Shown: positions 54,600-63,487, counted from the first letter of the stretch. The stretch is DNA of 64,000 bases from Rhizobiaceae bacterium CPCC 101076 (GCA_003347645.1 QDFX01000018.1:24854-88853), one strand, 5' to 3'. Notes: generated by a model not told the origin, from the sequence alone. Made by a program: numbers and translations.

Positions 54600-55412
54600 A
54601 TGAGTGACATGCGTCTTGTGGTGGTCGGGGCGGCGGGCCGGATGGGCCGCGCCTTGATCCGCGCCATCACCGAGACCCCCGGCGCGGTACTGGCGGGCGC
54701 AATCGAGCGCCAAGGCTCGTCGGAAATCGGCCAGGATGCAGGCATCTTGGCGGGCCTGCCTCCGGGTGGCGTCAAGGTGACTGACGATCCGCTGCCGGTC
54801 TTTGCCGCGGCGGAGGGTGTGCTCGATTTCACGTCCCCGGCCGCGACAACTGCCTTTGCTAGTCTGGCAGCCCAGGCGCGCATCGTCCATGTCATCGGCA
54901 CGACCGGCCTTGTCGAGACCGATCTCGACAAGCTCGATGCCGCCGCCCGTCATGCCGTCCTGGTCCGCTCCGGCAATATGAGCCTCGGCGTCAATCTCCT
55001 GGCGGCACTAGTCAAGCGCGCCGCAGCCGCTTTGCCGGACTTCGACATCGAAATTCTCGAAATGCATCACCGCCACAAGGTCGATGCGCCGTCTGGCACC
55101 GCACTGCTTCTCGGGGAGGCCGCGGCCGAGGGCCGCGACATCGATCTGTCGTCCTCCTCGGTTAGGAGCCGGGACGGCCATACCGGCGCAAGGCCCGGGG
55201 GTGCCATTGGTTTTGCCACCTTGCGCGGCGGGTCGGTCGTCGGCGAACATTCAGTCATTCTCGCCGGTCCCGGTGAACGCATCGAACTCAGCCACAAGGC
55301 TGAGGACCGCGCGATCTTCGCCAACGGAGCCGTCCGGGCTGCGCTCTGGGGGCGCGGAAAAAAGCCGGGTCACTATTCCATGGCCGACGTGCTCGGCCTC
55401 GCGGACGTCTGA
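54600..55412 (+). CDS. dapB: 4-Hydroxy-tetrahydrodipicolinate reductase
   Basis: A 270-residue NAD(P)H enzyme of the lysine/diaminopimelate pathway. The nucleotide loop is [17 protein letters not shown], followed by [14 protein letters not shown] and [17 protein letters not shown]. The catalytic segment is [20 protein letters not shown]. Start at 54600 follows AGGAAA at 7 nt; a TTG lies one codon earlier. gpmA follows after 11 bp. Confidence 0.96.
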   Translation: MSDMRLVVVGAAGRMGRALIRAITETPGAVLAGAIERQGSSEIGQDAGILAGLPPGGVKVTDDPLPVFAAAEGVLDFTSPAATTAFASLAAQARIVHVIGTTGLVETDLDKLDAAARHAVLVRSGNMSLGVNLLAALVKRAAAALPDFDIEILEMHHRHKVDAPSGTALLLGEAAAEGRDIDLSSSSVRSRDGHTGARPGGAIGFATLRGGSVVGEHSVILAGPGERIELSHKAEDRAIFANGAVRAALWGRGKKPGHYSMADVLGLADV

Positions 55413-55423
55413 AAGGGTCACCG

Positions 55424-56044
55424 ATGGAGCGTACTCTGGTCCTTGTCCGCCACGGCCAAAGCGAGTGGAACCTCAAAAACCTGTTCACGGGCTGGAAAGA
55501 TCCGGACCTGACCGAACTCGGCATCGAAGAGGCGAAGAAGGCCGGCGCACGGCTCCAGCACGACGGATATCGCTTCGACCTCGCCTTCACCTCCGAGCTC
55601 GTCCGCGCCCAACACACGCTGAATCTAATTCTCGAGGAACTCGGCCAGACCGGCATCCCGATCCGGTACGACATCGCCCTGAACGAGCGCGACTACGGCG
55701 ACCTCAGCGGGCTCAACAAGGAAGAGGCCGCGAAAAATTGGGGCGAGGAACAGGTCCACACCTGGCGCCGCTCGTTTGCGGTGGCGCCACCCGGTGGCGA
55801 AAGCCTGCGCGACACGCTCGCTCGCACGCTCCCCTATTATGTCCGCGAGATCCTGCCGGAAGTCCTCTCGGGCAAGAACGTCATCGTCACGGCGCACGGC
55901 AATTCGCTGCGCGCACTGATCATGGTCCTGGAAGGCCTGAGTCCGGACGGCATCGTCGCCCGTGAACTCGAAACCGGGAGACCGATGGTCTATCAGTTCG
56001 ACGCGGTTGGTCGCGTTATCGAGCACAAAGACCTGCTCGCTTAA
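55424..56044 (+). CDS. gpmA: 2,3-Bisphosphoglycerate-dependent phosphoglycerate mutase
   Basis: A 206-residue histidine phosphatase-superfamily enzyme interconverting 3- and 2-phosphoglycerate. Catalytic His lies in [20 protein letters not shown]; other hallmarks are [33 protein letters not shown] and [20 protein letters not shown]. It is shorter than E. coli GpmA, as usual in this order. It ends the dapB operon before a terminator. Confidence 0.95.
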   Translation: MERTLVLVRHGQSEWNLKNLFTGWKDPDLTELGIEEAKKAGARLQHDGYRFDLAFTSELVRAQHTLNLILEELGQTGIPIRYDIALNERDYGDLSGLNKEEAAKNWGEEQVHTWRRSFAVAPPGGESLRDTLARTLPYYVREILPEVLSGKNVIVTAHGNSLRALIMVLEGLSPDGIVARELETGRPMVYQFDAVGRVIEHKDLLA

Positions 56045-56118
56045 CCGCGCGGAGCGGTGGCATACCAGAAATGCTTGCGGGCCTTACACCTGTTTTGATA
56101 CTGTGAATTTAATCGATC

Positions 56119-56137
56119 TCCGCCTCGGGCGGATTTT
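56119..56137 (+). terminator. Terminator after gpmA
   Basis: Stem TCCGCC-tcg-GGCGGA followed by TTTTCCTTG. It lies 75 bp after gpmA and only 28 bp before irr, so it may also sit in the irr leader. Confidence 0.7.
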
Positions 56138-56164
56138 CCTTGTTTGAAGAGTGGAATTGAGCGA

Positions 56165-56635
56165 ATGGCCGACGAGGCATCCAACAAGACCCTGGATTGC
56201 GGGCTTCGCCCCAGCGCCTGCGTTGCGCGCGATGTCGGCGGCCTGCTGCGCGGCGTCGGCCTGCGCCCGACACGTCAGCGAATCGCGCTCGGCCGCATGC
56301 TCTACGCCAAAGGCGACCGTCACGTGACGGCGGAAATCCTGCATGAAGAGGCGATGCGCGCCCGCGTCCCCGTCTCGCTCGCGACCGTCTACAACACGCT
56401 TCACCAGTTCACCGAGGCTGGCCTCCTGCGCGAAGTCGCGGTCGACGGCGCCAAGACCTATTTCGACACGAACGTCTCCGATCACCACCACTTCCTGATC
56501 GAGGGCGAAAACCAGCTGATGGACATCCACGGCGACCACATCACCCTCGACGGTCTGCCCGAGGCGCCGGAAGGCATGGAGATCGCCCGCGTTGACGTCG
56601 TCGTTCGCCTGCGCCGCAAGGGCAAGAACAGCTGA
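56165..56635 (+). CDS. irr: Iron response regulator Irr (Fur family)
   Basis: A 156-residue Fur-family regulator of the Irr branch. GLRPTRQRIALGRMLYAKGD and HVTAEILHEEAMRARVPVSL, ATVYNTLHQFTEAGLLREVA form the DNA-binding domain. The haem/metal His cluster SDHHHFLIEG (~103) is typical of Irr. The N-terminal ACVARDVGG occupies the place of the haem-regulatory motif of Bradyrhizobium Irr but lacks its Cys-Pro. Irr represses haem synthesis and controls iron genes under iron limitation. No clear ICE box was found before it. Confidence 0.9.
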   Translation: MADEASNKTLDCGLRPSACVARDVGGLLRGVGLRPTRQRIALGRMLYAKGDRHVTAEILHEEAMRARVPVSLATVYNTLHQFTEAGLLREVAVDGAKTYFDTNVSDHHHFLIEGENQLMDIHGDHITLDGLPEAPEGMEIARVDVVVRLRRKGKNS

Positions 56636-56660
56636 TCGAATTCGCTTCGCGCGATGAAGA

Positions 56661-56687
56661 AACGGGAGCCTTTCGGCTCCTGTTTTC
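56661..56687. terminator. Bidirectional terminator between irr and SRPBCC genes
   Basis: AAACGGGAGCC-tttc-GGCTCCTGTTTT, with a 6-bp perfect core stem (56665-56680) and flanking A and T runs, lies between converging genes 25-30 bp from irr's stop. Confidence 0.85.
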
Positions 56688-56690
56688 GTT

Positions 56691-57173
56691 TCAGGCCGGC
56701 AATTCGGCGAGGATGCTGTCCAGCCGCTCGTAACTAGCGGAAACGCCGCTCTCCATCGGGCTGTTGAGCACCGTGTCGCGCGCCTCTGTCGATTCGTAGA
56801 GGATGGTGACGCGCAACTCGGTCGTACTGTCCTTTTCGGTGAACGTCGTCGTCAGCAGAGCCTCGCCCGGATACCAGGGATCGTCGAAACGCTCGGTGTT
56901 GACCAGCCGTCCCGGCGGATCGATCTCACGGTAGACGCCACCGGCGCCCATCTCCTGCCCGCTCTCGTCGTTCCTCCAGACATACCGGTACTTGCCCCCA
57001 GGCCGCAGATCGACCTCGCAGACCGGCATCGACCATCCATCCGGTCCGAGCAGCCAGCGCCTGATGAATTCGGGCTTGGTATAGGCGTCGAAGACCAGCT
57101 GGCGCGGAGCTTTGAAGATACGCTCCATCACAAGCTCTCTATCGGCTTGCGCCGTGATCGTCAGCCTCTTCAT
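56691..57173 (-). CDS. SRPBCC/AHSA1-domain protein
   Basis: A 160-residue START-like ligand-binding protein (AHSA1 family). Hallmarks are MERIFKAPRQLVFDAYTKPE, FIRRWLLGPDGW, GGKYRYVWRNDESGQE and TTTFTEKDSTTELRVTILYE. Such proteins bind hydrophobic ligands; the ligand is unknown. Its start overlaps the ArsR stop by ATGA, the standard ArsR-SRPBCC pair. Confidence 0.92.
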   Translation of the reverse strand: MKRLTITAQADRELVMERIFKAPRQLVFDAYTKPEFIRRWLLGPDGWSMPVCEVDLRPGGKYRYVWRNDESGQEMGAGGVYREIDPPGRLVNTERFDDPWYPGEALLTTTFTEKDSTTELRVTILYESTEARDTVLNSPMESGVSASYERLDSILAELPA

Positions 57174-57517
57174 GAATCGCTCCCGGTGTTTGTGGCCTTC
57201 AGGTCGTCGAGCAACGCGTCGAGGCGCTGGAAATTCGCCTCCCAGAGCGCCCGATAGCTCTCAAGCCACGCATTGGCCTGTTCGAGCGGCTTCGCTTCGA
57301 TCCGGCACGGCCGCCGTTGACCGTCCCGACCTCGAGAGATCAGCCCGGCCTGTTCGAGCACCTTGAGATGCTTGGAGATCGCGGGCTGGCTCATCGAAAA
57401 CGGTTTGACCAGATCGGTCACCGATGCGTCGCCGGAGGCGAGCCGGGCAAGGATCGCCCTGCGGGTGGGGTCCGCCAGAGCCGCGAAGGTCACGTCCAGA
57501 TTTGCCGAAGCCAGCAT
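57170..57517 (-). CDS. ArsR-family winged-helix repressor
   Basis: A 115-residue ArsR-type regulator with FAALADPTRRAILARLASGD, the recognition helix MSQPAISKHLKVLEQAGLIS and wing RGRDGQRRPCRIEAKPL. It lacks CxxC-type metal-binding motifs, so it probably senses something other than arsenite or zinc. It is co-translated with the SRPBCC gene and has a perfect 24-bp palindrome right upstream, pointing to self-repression. Confidence 0.92.
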   Translation of the reverse strand: MLASANLDVTFAALADPTRRAILARLASGDASVTDLVKPFSMSQPAISKHLKVLEQAGLISRGRDGQRRPCRIEAKPLEQANAWLESYRALWEANFQRLDALLDDLKATNTGSDS

Positions 57518-57523
57518 CCATCA

Positions 57524-57547
57524 CCAGTCAGTTATATAACTGACTGG
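57524..57547. promoter_or_regulatory. Perfect 24-bp palindrome, ArsR operator
   Basis: CCAGTCAGTTAT meets its exact complement ATAACTGACTGG with no spacer, 7 bp before the ArsR start codon. The AT centre could be part of the -10 region, so binding would block transcription and even cover the ribosome binding region. Confidence 0.8.
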
Positions 57548-57592
57548 TTATTACAATGGCTTCGCAGGCTCGTCAACCGACGAGGCGCGGCG

Positions 57593-58228
57593 TCAGGCCA
57601 ACGCGGCCAAGCGCTTTTCGAAATCCGCGCGGATCTTCGGATGAATCGGCGAAGCCAATCCGCGCTTCAGCATATCGATCTCGATGTCCCGCTTGCCTTC
57701 CAGCGCCAGAAGATCACTGACCAGGACCGGCTCACCCATAAAGGATGTGTATTCGATCGGTTGTCCGGCCTGAAGGGCTCCCTCCTGAAGCACCCGGGCA
57801 TAGGCGCCGGGCCGTCCTGCCTTGAAGAAACGCTTGGCCCAGGTCCTGTCGCCCATCCGCGCCGCGAATGTATTGCATGGCGTGCGATGCGAGGTGACTT
57901 CGAGCAGGACGGAGCCGATCGCGAAGCGGTCGCCGACCGAAAGCCGCCCTCCGTCGACACCGGATATCGTCAGGTTTTCGCCGAACGTTCCTGGTTCGAG
58001 TACTCGGCCCAGTTCCCCGGCCCAGAAGTCGTAATCGCTCTGCAGGTAGATGTAGACGGCCTGATCCGGCCCGCCGTGGTACTTGCGATCGATGATGGCG
58101 TCGCCAAGGAGTCCGAGCCTGCCGATTTCAACGGGCCCGTCGACCGGACGCTTGATGATCCCGGTCGGCGCGTGATGACCGGGCACATGCTCCGGCCGGC
58201 CGATATTGACGCTGAGAAGTCGGGCCAT
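57593..58228 (-). CDS. MOSC-domain protein (YiiM-like)
   Basis: A 211-residue MOSC protein. GLLGDAIIDRKYHGGPDQAV, GTFGENLTISGVDGGRLSVG and the conserved Cys in VTSHRTPCNTFAARMGDR, which holds sulfur or Mo cofactor in relatives, are present. YiiM-like members reduce N-hydroxylated compounds with molybdenum cofactor; that role is inferred. A moeB-like gene lies 2.4 kb away but on a separate transcript. Confidence 0.9.
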   Translation of the reverse strand: MARLLSVNIGRPEHVPGHHAPTGIIKRPVDGPVEIGRLGLLGDAIIDRKYHGGPDQAVYIYLQSDYDFWAGELGRVLEPGTFGENLTISGVDGGRLSVGDRFAIGSVLLEVTSHRTPCNTFAARMGDRTWAKRFFKAGRPGAYARVLQEGALQAGQPIEYTSFMGEPVLVSDLLALEGKRDIEIDMLKRGLASPIHPKIRADFEKRLAALA

Positions 58229-58303
58229 TCCGTCCTGCCTTTAGCCAAGCGTGCGTGAGGTCAGGATGTAGGCGTGCGCGCGCCCGGCGCAATCCGCCGG
58301 ATG

Positions 58304-58897
58304 CTAGTCGAACTGTTCGCCCGGATAGATGCCCCAGAGCTTGTCCTGCTGCATCCAGCCGTCGAAGCCATCGCCCCAGATCCGGCACCACGAGCCGTCG
58401 CAGGCGGACACGCTGGCGAGGACCTTCGGCTGCAGCATCGCCACCACGGTCGCCTCGGAGGAACCGTTTCTGCGGAGCGGCAAGGTCGCCTCTTTCGACC
58501 AGGGCTCGATCAGGGCGGTACGGCGACCGGACAGGAGGCTATGGAAGACCCAGCCTTCGGCGCCGTCCTGATCGCGGATGCGTCGCCAATTGTCCCATTC
58601 GGCGGTGATTTCGACCGGCAGGCCGGCCCGGCTGAAGACCCAGGCGACATCCTGGTCGTTCGCGGGGCCGCGGCGGACATTCACCTTATCGGATTTCAGG
58701 CTGACGAAGCGCGGAATGGGCAGGCCACTGACAGGGCCGAGCGCCAGGGCGCCTCCCGCCGGCGAGGGTACTGCCTTGGCTGACTGCGCCTGCGCGATCA
58801 CTGCACTGGACTCGCCGCCCCAATAGGTCACGGCAATACCGGTGCCTGCCACGATGGCGAGCACCGCCCCGATCCTGAACAGCTGACCGATACTCAT
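58304..58897 (-). CDS. Exported protein with two SH3b-type domains
   Basis: A 197-residue protein with an N-terminal membrane/signal segment (LFRIGAVLAIVAGTGIAVTY) and two bacterial SH3 repeats: SLKSDKVNVRRGPANDQDVA with WDNWRRIRDQDGAEGWVF, then LPLRRNGSSEATVVAMLQPK with SWCRIWGDGFDGWMQ. Such DUF1058-type proteins bind cell wall in the periplasm. There is one Cys pair (SACDGSWCRI) that could form a disulfide. Confidence 0.88.
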   Translation of the reverse strand: MSIGQLFRIGAVLAIVAGTGIAVTYWGGESSAVIAQAQSAKAVPSPAGGALALGPVSGLPIPRFVSLKSDKVNVRRGPANDQDVAWVFSRAGLPVEITAEWDNWRRIRDQDGAEGWVFHSLLSGRRTALIEPWSKEATLPLRRNGSSEATVVAMLQPKVLASVSACDGSWCRIWGDGFDGWMQQDKLWGIYPGEQFD

Positions 58898-59051
58898 TAC
58901 TCAGCCCCGCTACGCCCCGCGCCCCGGATTGTCTTTGGAGCCCCGTTGATGGAAACTCCGGCGCGCCAGCGCCAGGACCGCTACAATACGATCCTCGCCG
59001 TTTACGAAAACCTAACCAGGCGGACGGCCGCCGGCCATCCACACTTCGCTT

Positions 59052-60047
59052 ATGACCCGAAGCGCCAACGTCTTCGTCACCCGCAAACTGCCCGACTGCG
59101 TGGAAGCACGCATGCGCGAGCTGTTCGACGCACGGCTGAACGCCGACGACCGGCCGCTGACGCGAGACGAACTCGCCTCCGCGATGAAGACGGCGGACAT
59201 ATTGGTTCCAACCGTCACCGACAAGATCGACGCGGAACTTATCGATAGAGCGGGTCCAAACCTCAAGCTGATCGCGAATTTCGGGAACGGCATCGACCAT
59301 ATCGACGTCGCGGCGGCCCTCGCCAAGGGCATCACCGTCACCAACACCCCAGGGGTGCTGACCGAAGACACCGCCGACCTGACCATGGCGATGATCCTGG
59401 CAATGCCCCGCCGTGTCGCCGAGGGCGTGCGCATCATCCCCGACGGTCTGGATTGGCCCGGCTGGTCGCCGACCTGGATGCTCGGCCGGCGGCTCGGCGG
59501 CAAGCAGCTCGGTATTCTCGGCATGGGTCGCATCGGCCAGGCCGTCGCCCGCCGCGCCCGCGCCTTCGGGCTCGACGTGCACTACCACAACAGGAAGCCG
59601 GTCGCGGCCCGGATCGAGCAATCGCTGAACGCCACCTATTGGGAGAGCCTCGACCAGATGCTGGCCCGGGTCGACATCGTCTCGATTCACTGCCCGCGCA
59701 CGCCCGCGACCTATCACCTGCTGGCATCGCGGCGGCTGAAACTCCTGAAGCCCGATGCCTACGTCATCAACACCGCGCGCGGCGAGATCGTCGACGAGGA
59801 CGCCCTGATCGACCTCTTGCAGACCGATGCAATCGCCGGCGCCGCGCTCGACGTCTTCGAGGGCGAGCCGACGATCGATTCCCGCTGGGTCGAGCTCGCA
59901 CGCAAGGGCAAGGTCCTCTTGATGCCGCATATGGGTTCGGCGACGATCGAGAGCCGCGTCGACATGGGCGAGAAGGTCATCGTCAACATCCGGACCTTCC
60001 TCGACAAGCACCGGCCGCCAGACCGTGTTTTGGCGAGTATGCTCTGA
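59052..60047 (+). CDS. D-isomer-specific 2-hydroxyacid dehydrogenase (glyoxylate/hydroxypyruvate reductase type)
   Basis: A 331-residue NAD(P)-dependent dehydrogenase. The cofactor loop is LGILGMGRIGQAVARRARAF (~155), then HYHNRKPVAARIEQ, where Asn-Arg at the end of the second strand suggests NADPH. Catalytic residues are Arg in VINTARGEIVDEDALIDLLQ, Glu in GAALDVFEGEPTID and His in LMPHMGSATIESR. It probably reduces glyoxylate or hydroxypyruvate. The ATG at 59052 lacks a clear ribosome binding site. Confidence 0.92.
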   Translation: MTRSANVFVTRKLPDCVEARMRELFDARLNADDRPLTRDELASAMKTADILVPTVTDKIDAELIDRAGPNLKLIANFGNGIDHIDVAAALAKGITVTNTPGVLTEDTADLTMAMILAMPRRVAEGVRIIPDGLDWPGWSPTWMLGRRLGGKQLGILGMGRIGQAVARRARAFGLDVHYHNRKPVAARIEQSLNATYWESLDQMLARVDIVSIHCPRTPATYHLLASRRLKLLKPDAYVINTARGEIVDEDALIDLLQTDAIAGAALDVFEGEPTIDSRWVELARKGKVLLMPHMGSATIESRVDMGEKVIVNIRTFLDKHRPPDRVLASML

Positions 60048-60120
60048 ACGGCAAAGATTTCTGTTCCCTTTCTGTTCTGATTGTGGCTACATGCTCCGAG
60101 CATTTTCCGGAGGTCCAGCC

Positions 60121-60474
60121 ATGTTGAAAGCCGCTTACGTCACCACGGCCCTGCTCGCGCTCGTCGGCCCCGCTCTTGCCTTGGAACTGATCCCGCCGTC
60201 CGACCTCAGCCAGTCATTCTTCGACGCCAAGCCGATCACGTCGACGGACGCGAAGGGTCGTGACGCGAAACTGATTTTCGCTCCCGGCGGCGCGGTCACC
60301 TTCACCAATGCCTCCGGCAGGGCATCGGAAGGTACGTGGCGTCTATCGGACGAGGGTTTCTGCATGACCGTCGGTGGCGCAAAACGCGAGAGCTGCTACA
60401 TCGTCGTCAAGCAGAACGACGGAAAGCTCTCGGCGCTGAAGCGCTCTGGCCAGCCGTACACCTGGTCACGGTAG
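60121..60474 (+). CDS. Small exported hypothetical protein, 117 aa
   Basis: No family recognised. A signal peptide (MLKAAYVTTALLALVGPALA) precedes a ~95-residue domain with two Cys (GFCMTVGGAKRESCYIV) likely joined by a disulfide and a beta-rich pattern (LIFAPGGAVTFTNASGRASE, GTWRLSDEGFCMTV). GGAGG lies 8 nt before the ATG at 60121. A composite repeat follows. Confidence 0.75.
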   Translation: MLKAAYVTTALLALVGPALALELIPPSDLSQSFFDAKPITSTDAKGRDAKLIFAPGGAVTFTNASGRASEGTWRLSDEGFCMTVGGAKRESCYIVVKQNDGKLSALKRSGQPYTWSR

Positions 60475-60477
60475 TTT

Positions 60478-60610
60478 CCCTCTCCTGCGAAGCGGGAGAG
60501 GGTCGAGTAGTCGTCAGACGACTGGGGGAGGGCAAGCACGATGCTCATTACCTCGATCATGCCCTCACCCGCTCGCTGCGCGAGTGACCTCTCCCGTAAA
60601 CGGGAGAGCA
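60478..60610. repeat. Composite ~133-bp structured repeat, copy 2
   Basis: Same order of parts as the 30903 copy: ctctcctgcgaagcgggagag, GTCGAG, a hairpin AGTCGT-cag-ACGACT (60509-60523), a link with agcacgatgctcatta, ccctcacccgctcgctgcgcgag and cctctcccgtaaacgggagag. It again fills the gap between converging genes. The hairpin sequence differs from copy 1 but pairs perfectly. Confidence 0.85.
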
Positions 60611-61390
60611 CTAAGGTCCGCCCGTAAAGCCGCTCAGCGGATTATCGGCATCCCAGCCATAGCTCACCGTCTCGAAGCGCATCGACCGCGCATCGATCAT
60701 CAACAGTTTGCCGACCAATCCCTCACCGAAGGGGGCGATCTCACGGATTGCCTCCAGCGCCATCAGCGAGCCAGCGACGCCCGCCAGCGCACCGAGAACC
60801 CCGGCCTGTTCGCAGGCCGGGATCGATCCGTCCGGCGGCGGTTCGGGGAACAGGCAGCGATAGGTCGGGTTCGGCTTCCCCTCCGGACCGTTCTCATGCG
60901 CGCGGATGGTCGTGATCGCAGCATCCATCGTGCCGAGCCAGCCGATGACGAGAGTCCGCTTGGCGCTATAGGCGGCGTCGGAGACCAGATAGCGCGTCGA
61001 GAAATTGTCCGAACCGTCGAGAACGAGATCGTATTGGCCGATCAGCGCCTCGGCGTTGTCCGGTGCGATCCGGAACGCATGCTGCTCGACCGTGACATTC
61101 GGATTGATGTGCCTGAGTGCATCCGCGGCACTTTCGACCTTCAACCGCCCGGCGTCCGGCGTCCCATGTGCGACCTGCCGCTGGAGGTTCGACAGCGAAA
61201 CGGTGTCATGGTCGACGATGCCGAGCGTGCCCACGCCTGCCGCCGCGAGATAGAGAAGAGCCGGGCTGCCGAGCCCGCCCGCGCCGATGACCAGAACCCG
61301 TGCTGCTTTCAGCTTCTGTTGCCCCGGTCCACCGATCTCACGCAGCACGATATGGCGGGCGTAACGCTCCAGTTCCTCGGATGACAGCAC
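60611..61390 (-). CDS. moeB: MoeB/ThiF-family adenylyltransferase (E1-like)
   Basis: A 259-residue E1-like enzyme that adenylates the C-terminus of a ubiquitin-like sulfur carrier (MoaD or ThiS). The nucleotide motif is VLVIGAGGLGSPALLYLAAA, then VDHDTVSLSNLQRQVAHGTP and VLDGSDNFSTRYLVSDAAY. The residue after the crossover loop reads SIPACEQAGVLGALAGVAGS. The CxxC zinc pairs of E. coli MoeB are missing: the first site reads TYRCLFP with one Cys and there is no second pair. Whether it serves molybdopterin or thiamin cannot be decided from the window. Confidence 0.88.
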   Translation of the reverse strand: MLSSEELERYARHIVLREIGGPGQQKLKAARVLVIGAGGLGSPALLYLAAAGVGTLGIVDHDTVSLSNLQRQVAHGTPDAGRLKVESAADALRHINPNVTVEQHAFRIAPDNAEALIGQYDLVLDGSDNFSTRYLVSDAAYSAKRTLVIGWLGTMDAAITTIRAHENGPEGKPNPTYRCLFPEPPPDGSIPACEQAGVLGALAGVAGSLMALEAIREIAPFGEGLVGKLLMIDARSMRFETVSYGWDADNPLSGFTGGP

Positions 61391-61521
61391 GGCCAGACTA
61401 CTCCCGGCCGGCGAACGCGGCCTCGCGCCTCATATCGGATGTTCGGAGGCCGCTGCCAAGCCATCGATCTGACATCGAGAACCGAGCTCTCTCCGTCGCC
61501 GTCCTCCCTGAAACAGGTGCA

Positions 61522-62115
61522 TCAGCCCTTCTTCGTCGCCCAGTCGAGCGCGTCTTCCATCCGGTCATGGCCCCAGAAGGGCTCCCCGCCGCCGGTGATG
61601 AAGAACGGCGCACCGAACACTTCGAGTGCTTCGGCATGCTCGGTTTGATGCCGCAATGCGAGCTTGATCGCGTCGTCCCGCGTTCTGTCGATCAACGCCG
61701 CGTCATGGCCGAGCGCGGCCAGCACGCCCGCGATGACCTCGACCTCGGAGATCGTCTTCCCCTCCCCGAATTGCGCCCGATAGACCGCAACCGTGAAATC
61801 CGGACGCGCCGTCTCGTCGAGTACGAGCGCGACCCGAGCCGCCAGAAGACTGTTCTGCGGAAAGCCCGGCGGTTCGGCGAATGGAAGACCGTATCTGGCG
61901 CAGATCCGGCCGAGATCGCGCCAAGCATAGGCGCCCTTTACCCGATCAGTCTTCAGCGGAGAGGTCGGCAGCCCCTTCCTGTTGAAGATCGGTCCGAGCA
62001 GAAACGGTCGCCACGTCACCGAGACGCCGCGATGTGCGGCTTCGTCCGCAATTCGCGCAGCCGCGGGATAGGAATAGGGCGAGGCGAAATCGTACCAGAA
62101 GTCGACATGCGGCAT
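61522..62115 (-). CDS. 2-Hydroxychromene-2-carboxylate isomerase family protein
   Basis: A 197-residue DsbA-like/kappa-class GST-fold protein. FWYDFASPYSYPAAARIADE has the active Ser in place of the DsbA Cys; FNRKGLPTSPLKTDRVKGAY and GAPFFITGGGEPFWGHDRME are diagnostic. The HCCA isomerase acts in naphthalene breakdown with glutathione, but no such pathway is present here, so the true substrate is probably different. Confidence 0.88.
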   Translation of the reverse strand: MPHVDFWYDFASPYSYPAAARIADEAAHRGVSVTWRPFLLGPIFNRKGLPTSPLKTDRVKGAYAWRDLGRICARYGLPFAEPPGFPQNSLLAARVALVLDETARPDFTVAVYRAQFGEGKTISEVEVIAGVLAALGHDAALIDRTRDDAIKLALRHQTEHAEALEVFGAPFFITGGGEPFWGHDRMEDALDWATKKG

Positions 62116-62182
62116 CGGATGCCCGCGCTCCCTATGAATCTAAACTTGCGCCGCGACCGCGCCTGACTAAGGTGCGCGCCAA

Positions 62183-62208
62183 TTAGCGATATCGCTAACT
62201 AGCGATAT
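62183..62208. promoter_or_regulatory. Palindromic operator-like site before argG
   Basis: A perfect 16-bp palindrome TTAGCGAT-ATCGCTAA (62183-62198) is followed at once by a third half-site TAGCGATAT (62200-62208). It ends 29 bp before the argG start, where a repressor would act. It does not resemble the ArgR box, so the regulator is unknown. Confidence 0.55.
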
Positions 62209-62237
62209 TGCCTCCCGCCCTCGCACGGATCCTACGC

Positions 62238-63470
62238 ATGGACAAGAAGTCCCCCAAGAAGGTGGTGCTCGCCTATTCAGGCGGCCTCGACACCTCGGTC
62301 ATCCTGAAATGGCTGCAGACCGAATACGGCGCGGAGGTCGTCACCTTCACCGCCGATCTCGGCCAGGGCGAGGAGCTGGAACCCGCGCGCAAGAAGGCGG
62401 AACTCCTCGGCATCAAGCCGGAAAACATCTTCATCGAGGACCTGCGCGAGGAGTTCGTCCGCGATTTCGTGTTCCCGATGTTCCGCGCCAACGCGCTGTA
62501 TGAGGGCCAGTACCTGCTCGGCACTTCGATCGCACGGCCGCTGATCTCGAAGAAGCAGATCGAGATCGCCCGGAAGACCGGCGCCGACGCGGTGGCGCAC
62601 GGCGCGACCGGCAAGGGTAACGACCAGGTCCGTTTCGAGCTGGCCTATTACGCGCTCGAGCCCGAGATCACCATCATCGCCCCCTGGCGCGAATGGGACC
62701 TGACCTCGCGCACGCGCCTCCTCGAATTCGCCGAGGAGCACCAGATCCCGATCGCCAAGGACAAGCGCGGCGAGGCACCATTCTCGGTCGACGCCAATCT
62801 CCTGCACTCGTCCTCCGAGGGCAAAGTGCTGGAAGATCCGGCCGATGAGGCGCCCGAGCTCGTCTACCAGCGCACGATTTCGCCAGAGGACGCACCGGAC
62901 AAGGCGACGATTATCACGATCGACTTCGAGGCCGGCGATCCGGTCGCCATCGACGGCGAGGCGCTGTCGCCGGCAACCCTCCTCACCCGCCTGAACGAGC
63001 TCGGTAAGGAGAACGGCATCGGCCGTCTCGATCTGGTCGAGAACCGTTTCGTCGGAATGAAGTCGCGCGGCATCTACGAGACGCCCGGCGGAACGATCCT
63101 GCACAAGGCCCATCGCGGCATCGAATCGATCACGCTCGACAGGGAGGCGCTCCACCTCAAGGAGAGCCTGATGCCGAAATATGCCGAACTCGTCTATTAC
63201 GGCTTCTGGTTCGCGCCCGAGCGCGAAATGCTGCAGGCGCTCGTCGACAAGAGCCAGGAATTAGTCACCGGCCAGGTCCGCGTGAAGCTCTACAAAGGCA
63301 ATGTCGACATCGTCGGCCGCTCCTCGCCGTATTCGCTCTACGACAAGGAGCTCGTCACCTTCGAGGAAGGCGCGGTCGCCTACGACCACCGCGATGCAGC
63401 GGGCTTCATCAAGCTCAACGCGCTGCGCCTGCGCACGCTCGCCGCGCGGAAACGCAAGACGGGCACCTGA
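62238..63470 (+). CDS. argG: Argininosuccinate synthase
   Basis: A 410-residue enzyme joining citrulline and aspartate in arginine synthesis. The ATP-pyrophosphatase loop is [20 protein letters not shown] (~11). Citrulline/aspartate contacts include [54 protein letters not shown] and [20 protein letters not shown]. The ATG at 62238 gives [16 protein letters not shown] as in relatives; an upstream ATG would extend into the operator-like palindrome. argH is not in the window. Confidence 0.97.
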   Translation: MDKKSPKKVVLAYSGGLDTSVILKWLQTEYGAEVVTFTADLGQGEELEPARKKAELLGIKPENIFIEDLREEFVRDFVFPMFRANALYEGQYLLGTSIARPLISKKQIEIARKTGADAVAHGATGKGNDQVRFELAYYALEPEITIIAPWREWDLTSRTRLLEFAEEHQIPIAKDKRGEAPFSVDANLLHSSSEGKVLEDPADEAPELVYQRTISPEDAPDKATIITIDFEAGDPVAIDGEALSPATLLTRLNELGKENGIGRLDLVENRFVGMKSRGIYETPGGTILHKAHRGIESITLDREALHLKESLMPKYAELVYYGFWFAPEREMLQALVDKSQELVTGQVRVKLYKGNVDIVGRSSPYSLYDKELVTFEEGAVAYDHRDAAGFIKLNALRLRTLAARKRKTGT

Positions 63471-63487
63471 GCGCGCCCGTCACGGCT

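Noticed and set aside
58946..59248. 100-codon plus-strand frame starting METPARQRQDRYN
   Set aside because: Two thirds of it overlaps the hydroxyacid dehydrogenase in another frame and becomes Arg-rich there. The first 35 codons alone are not convincing.
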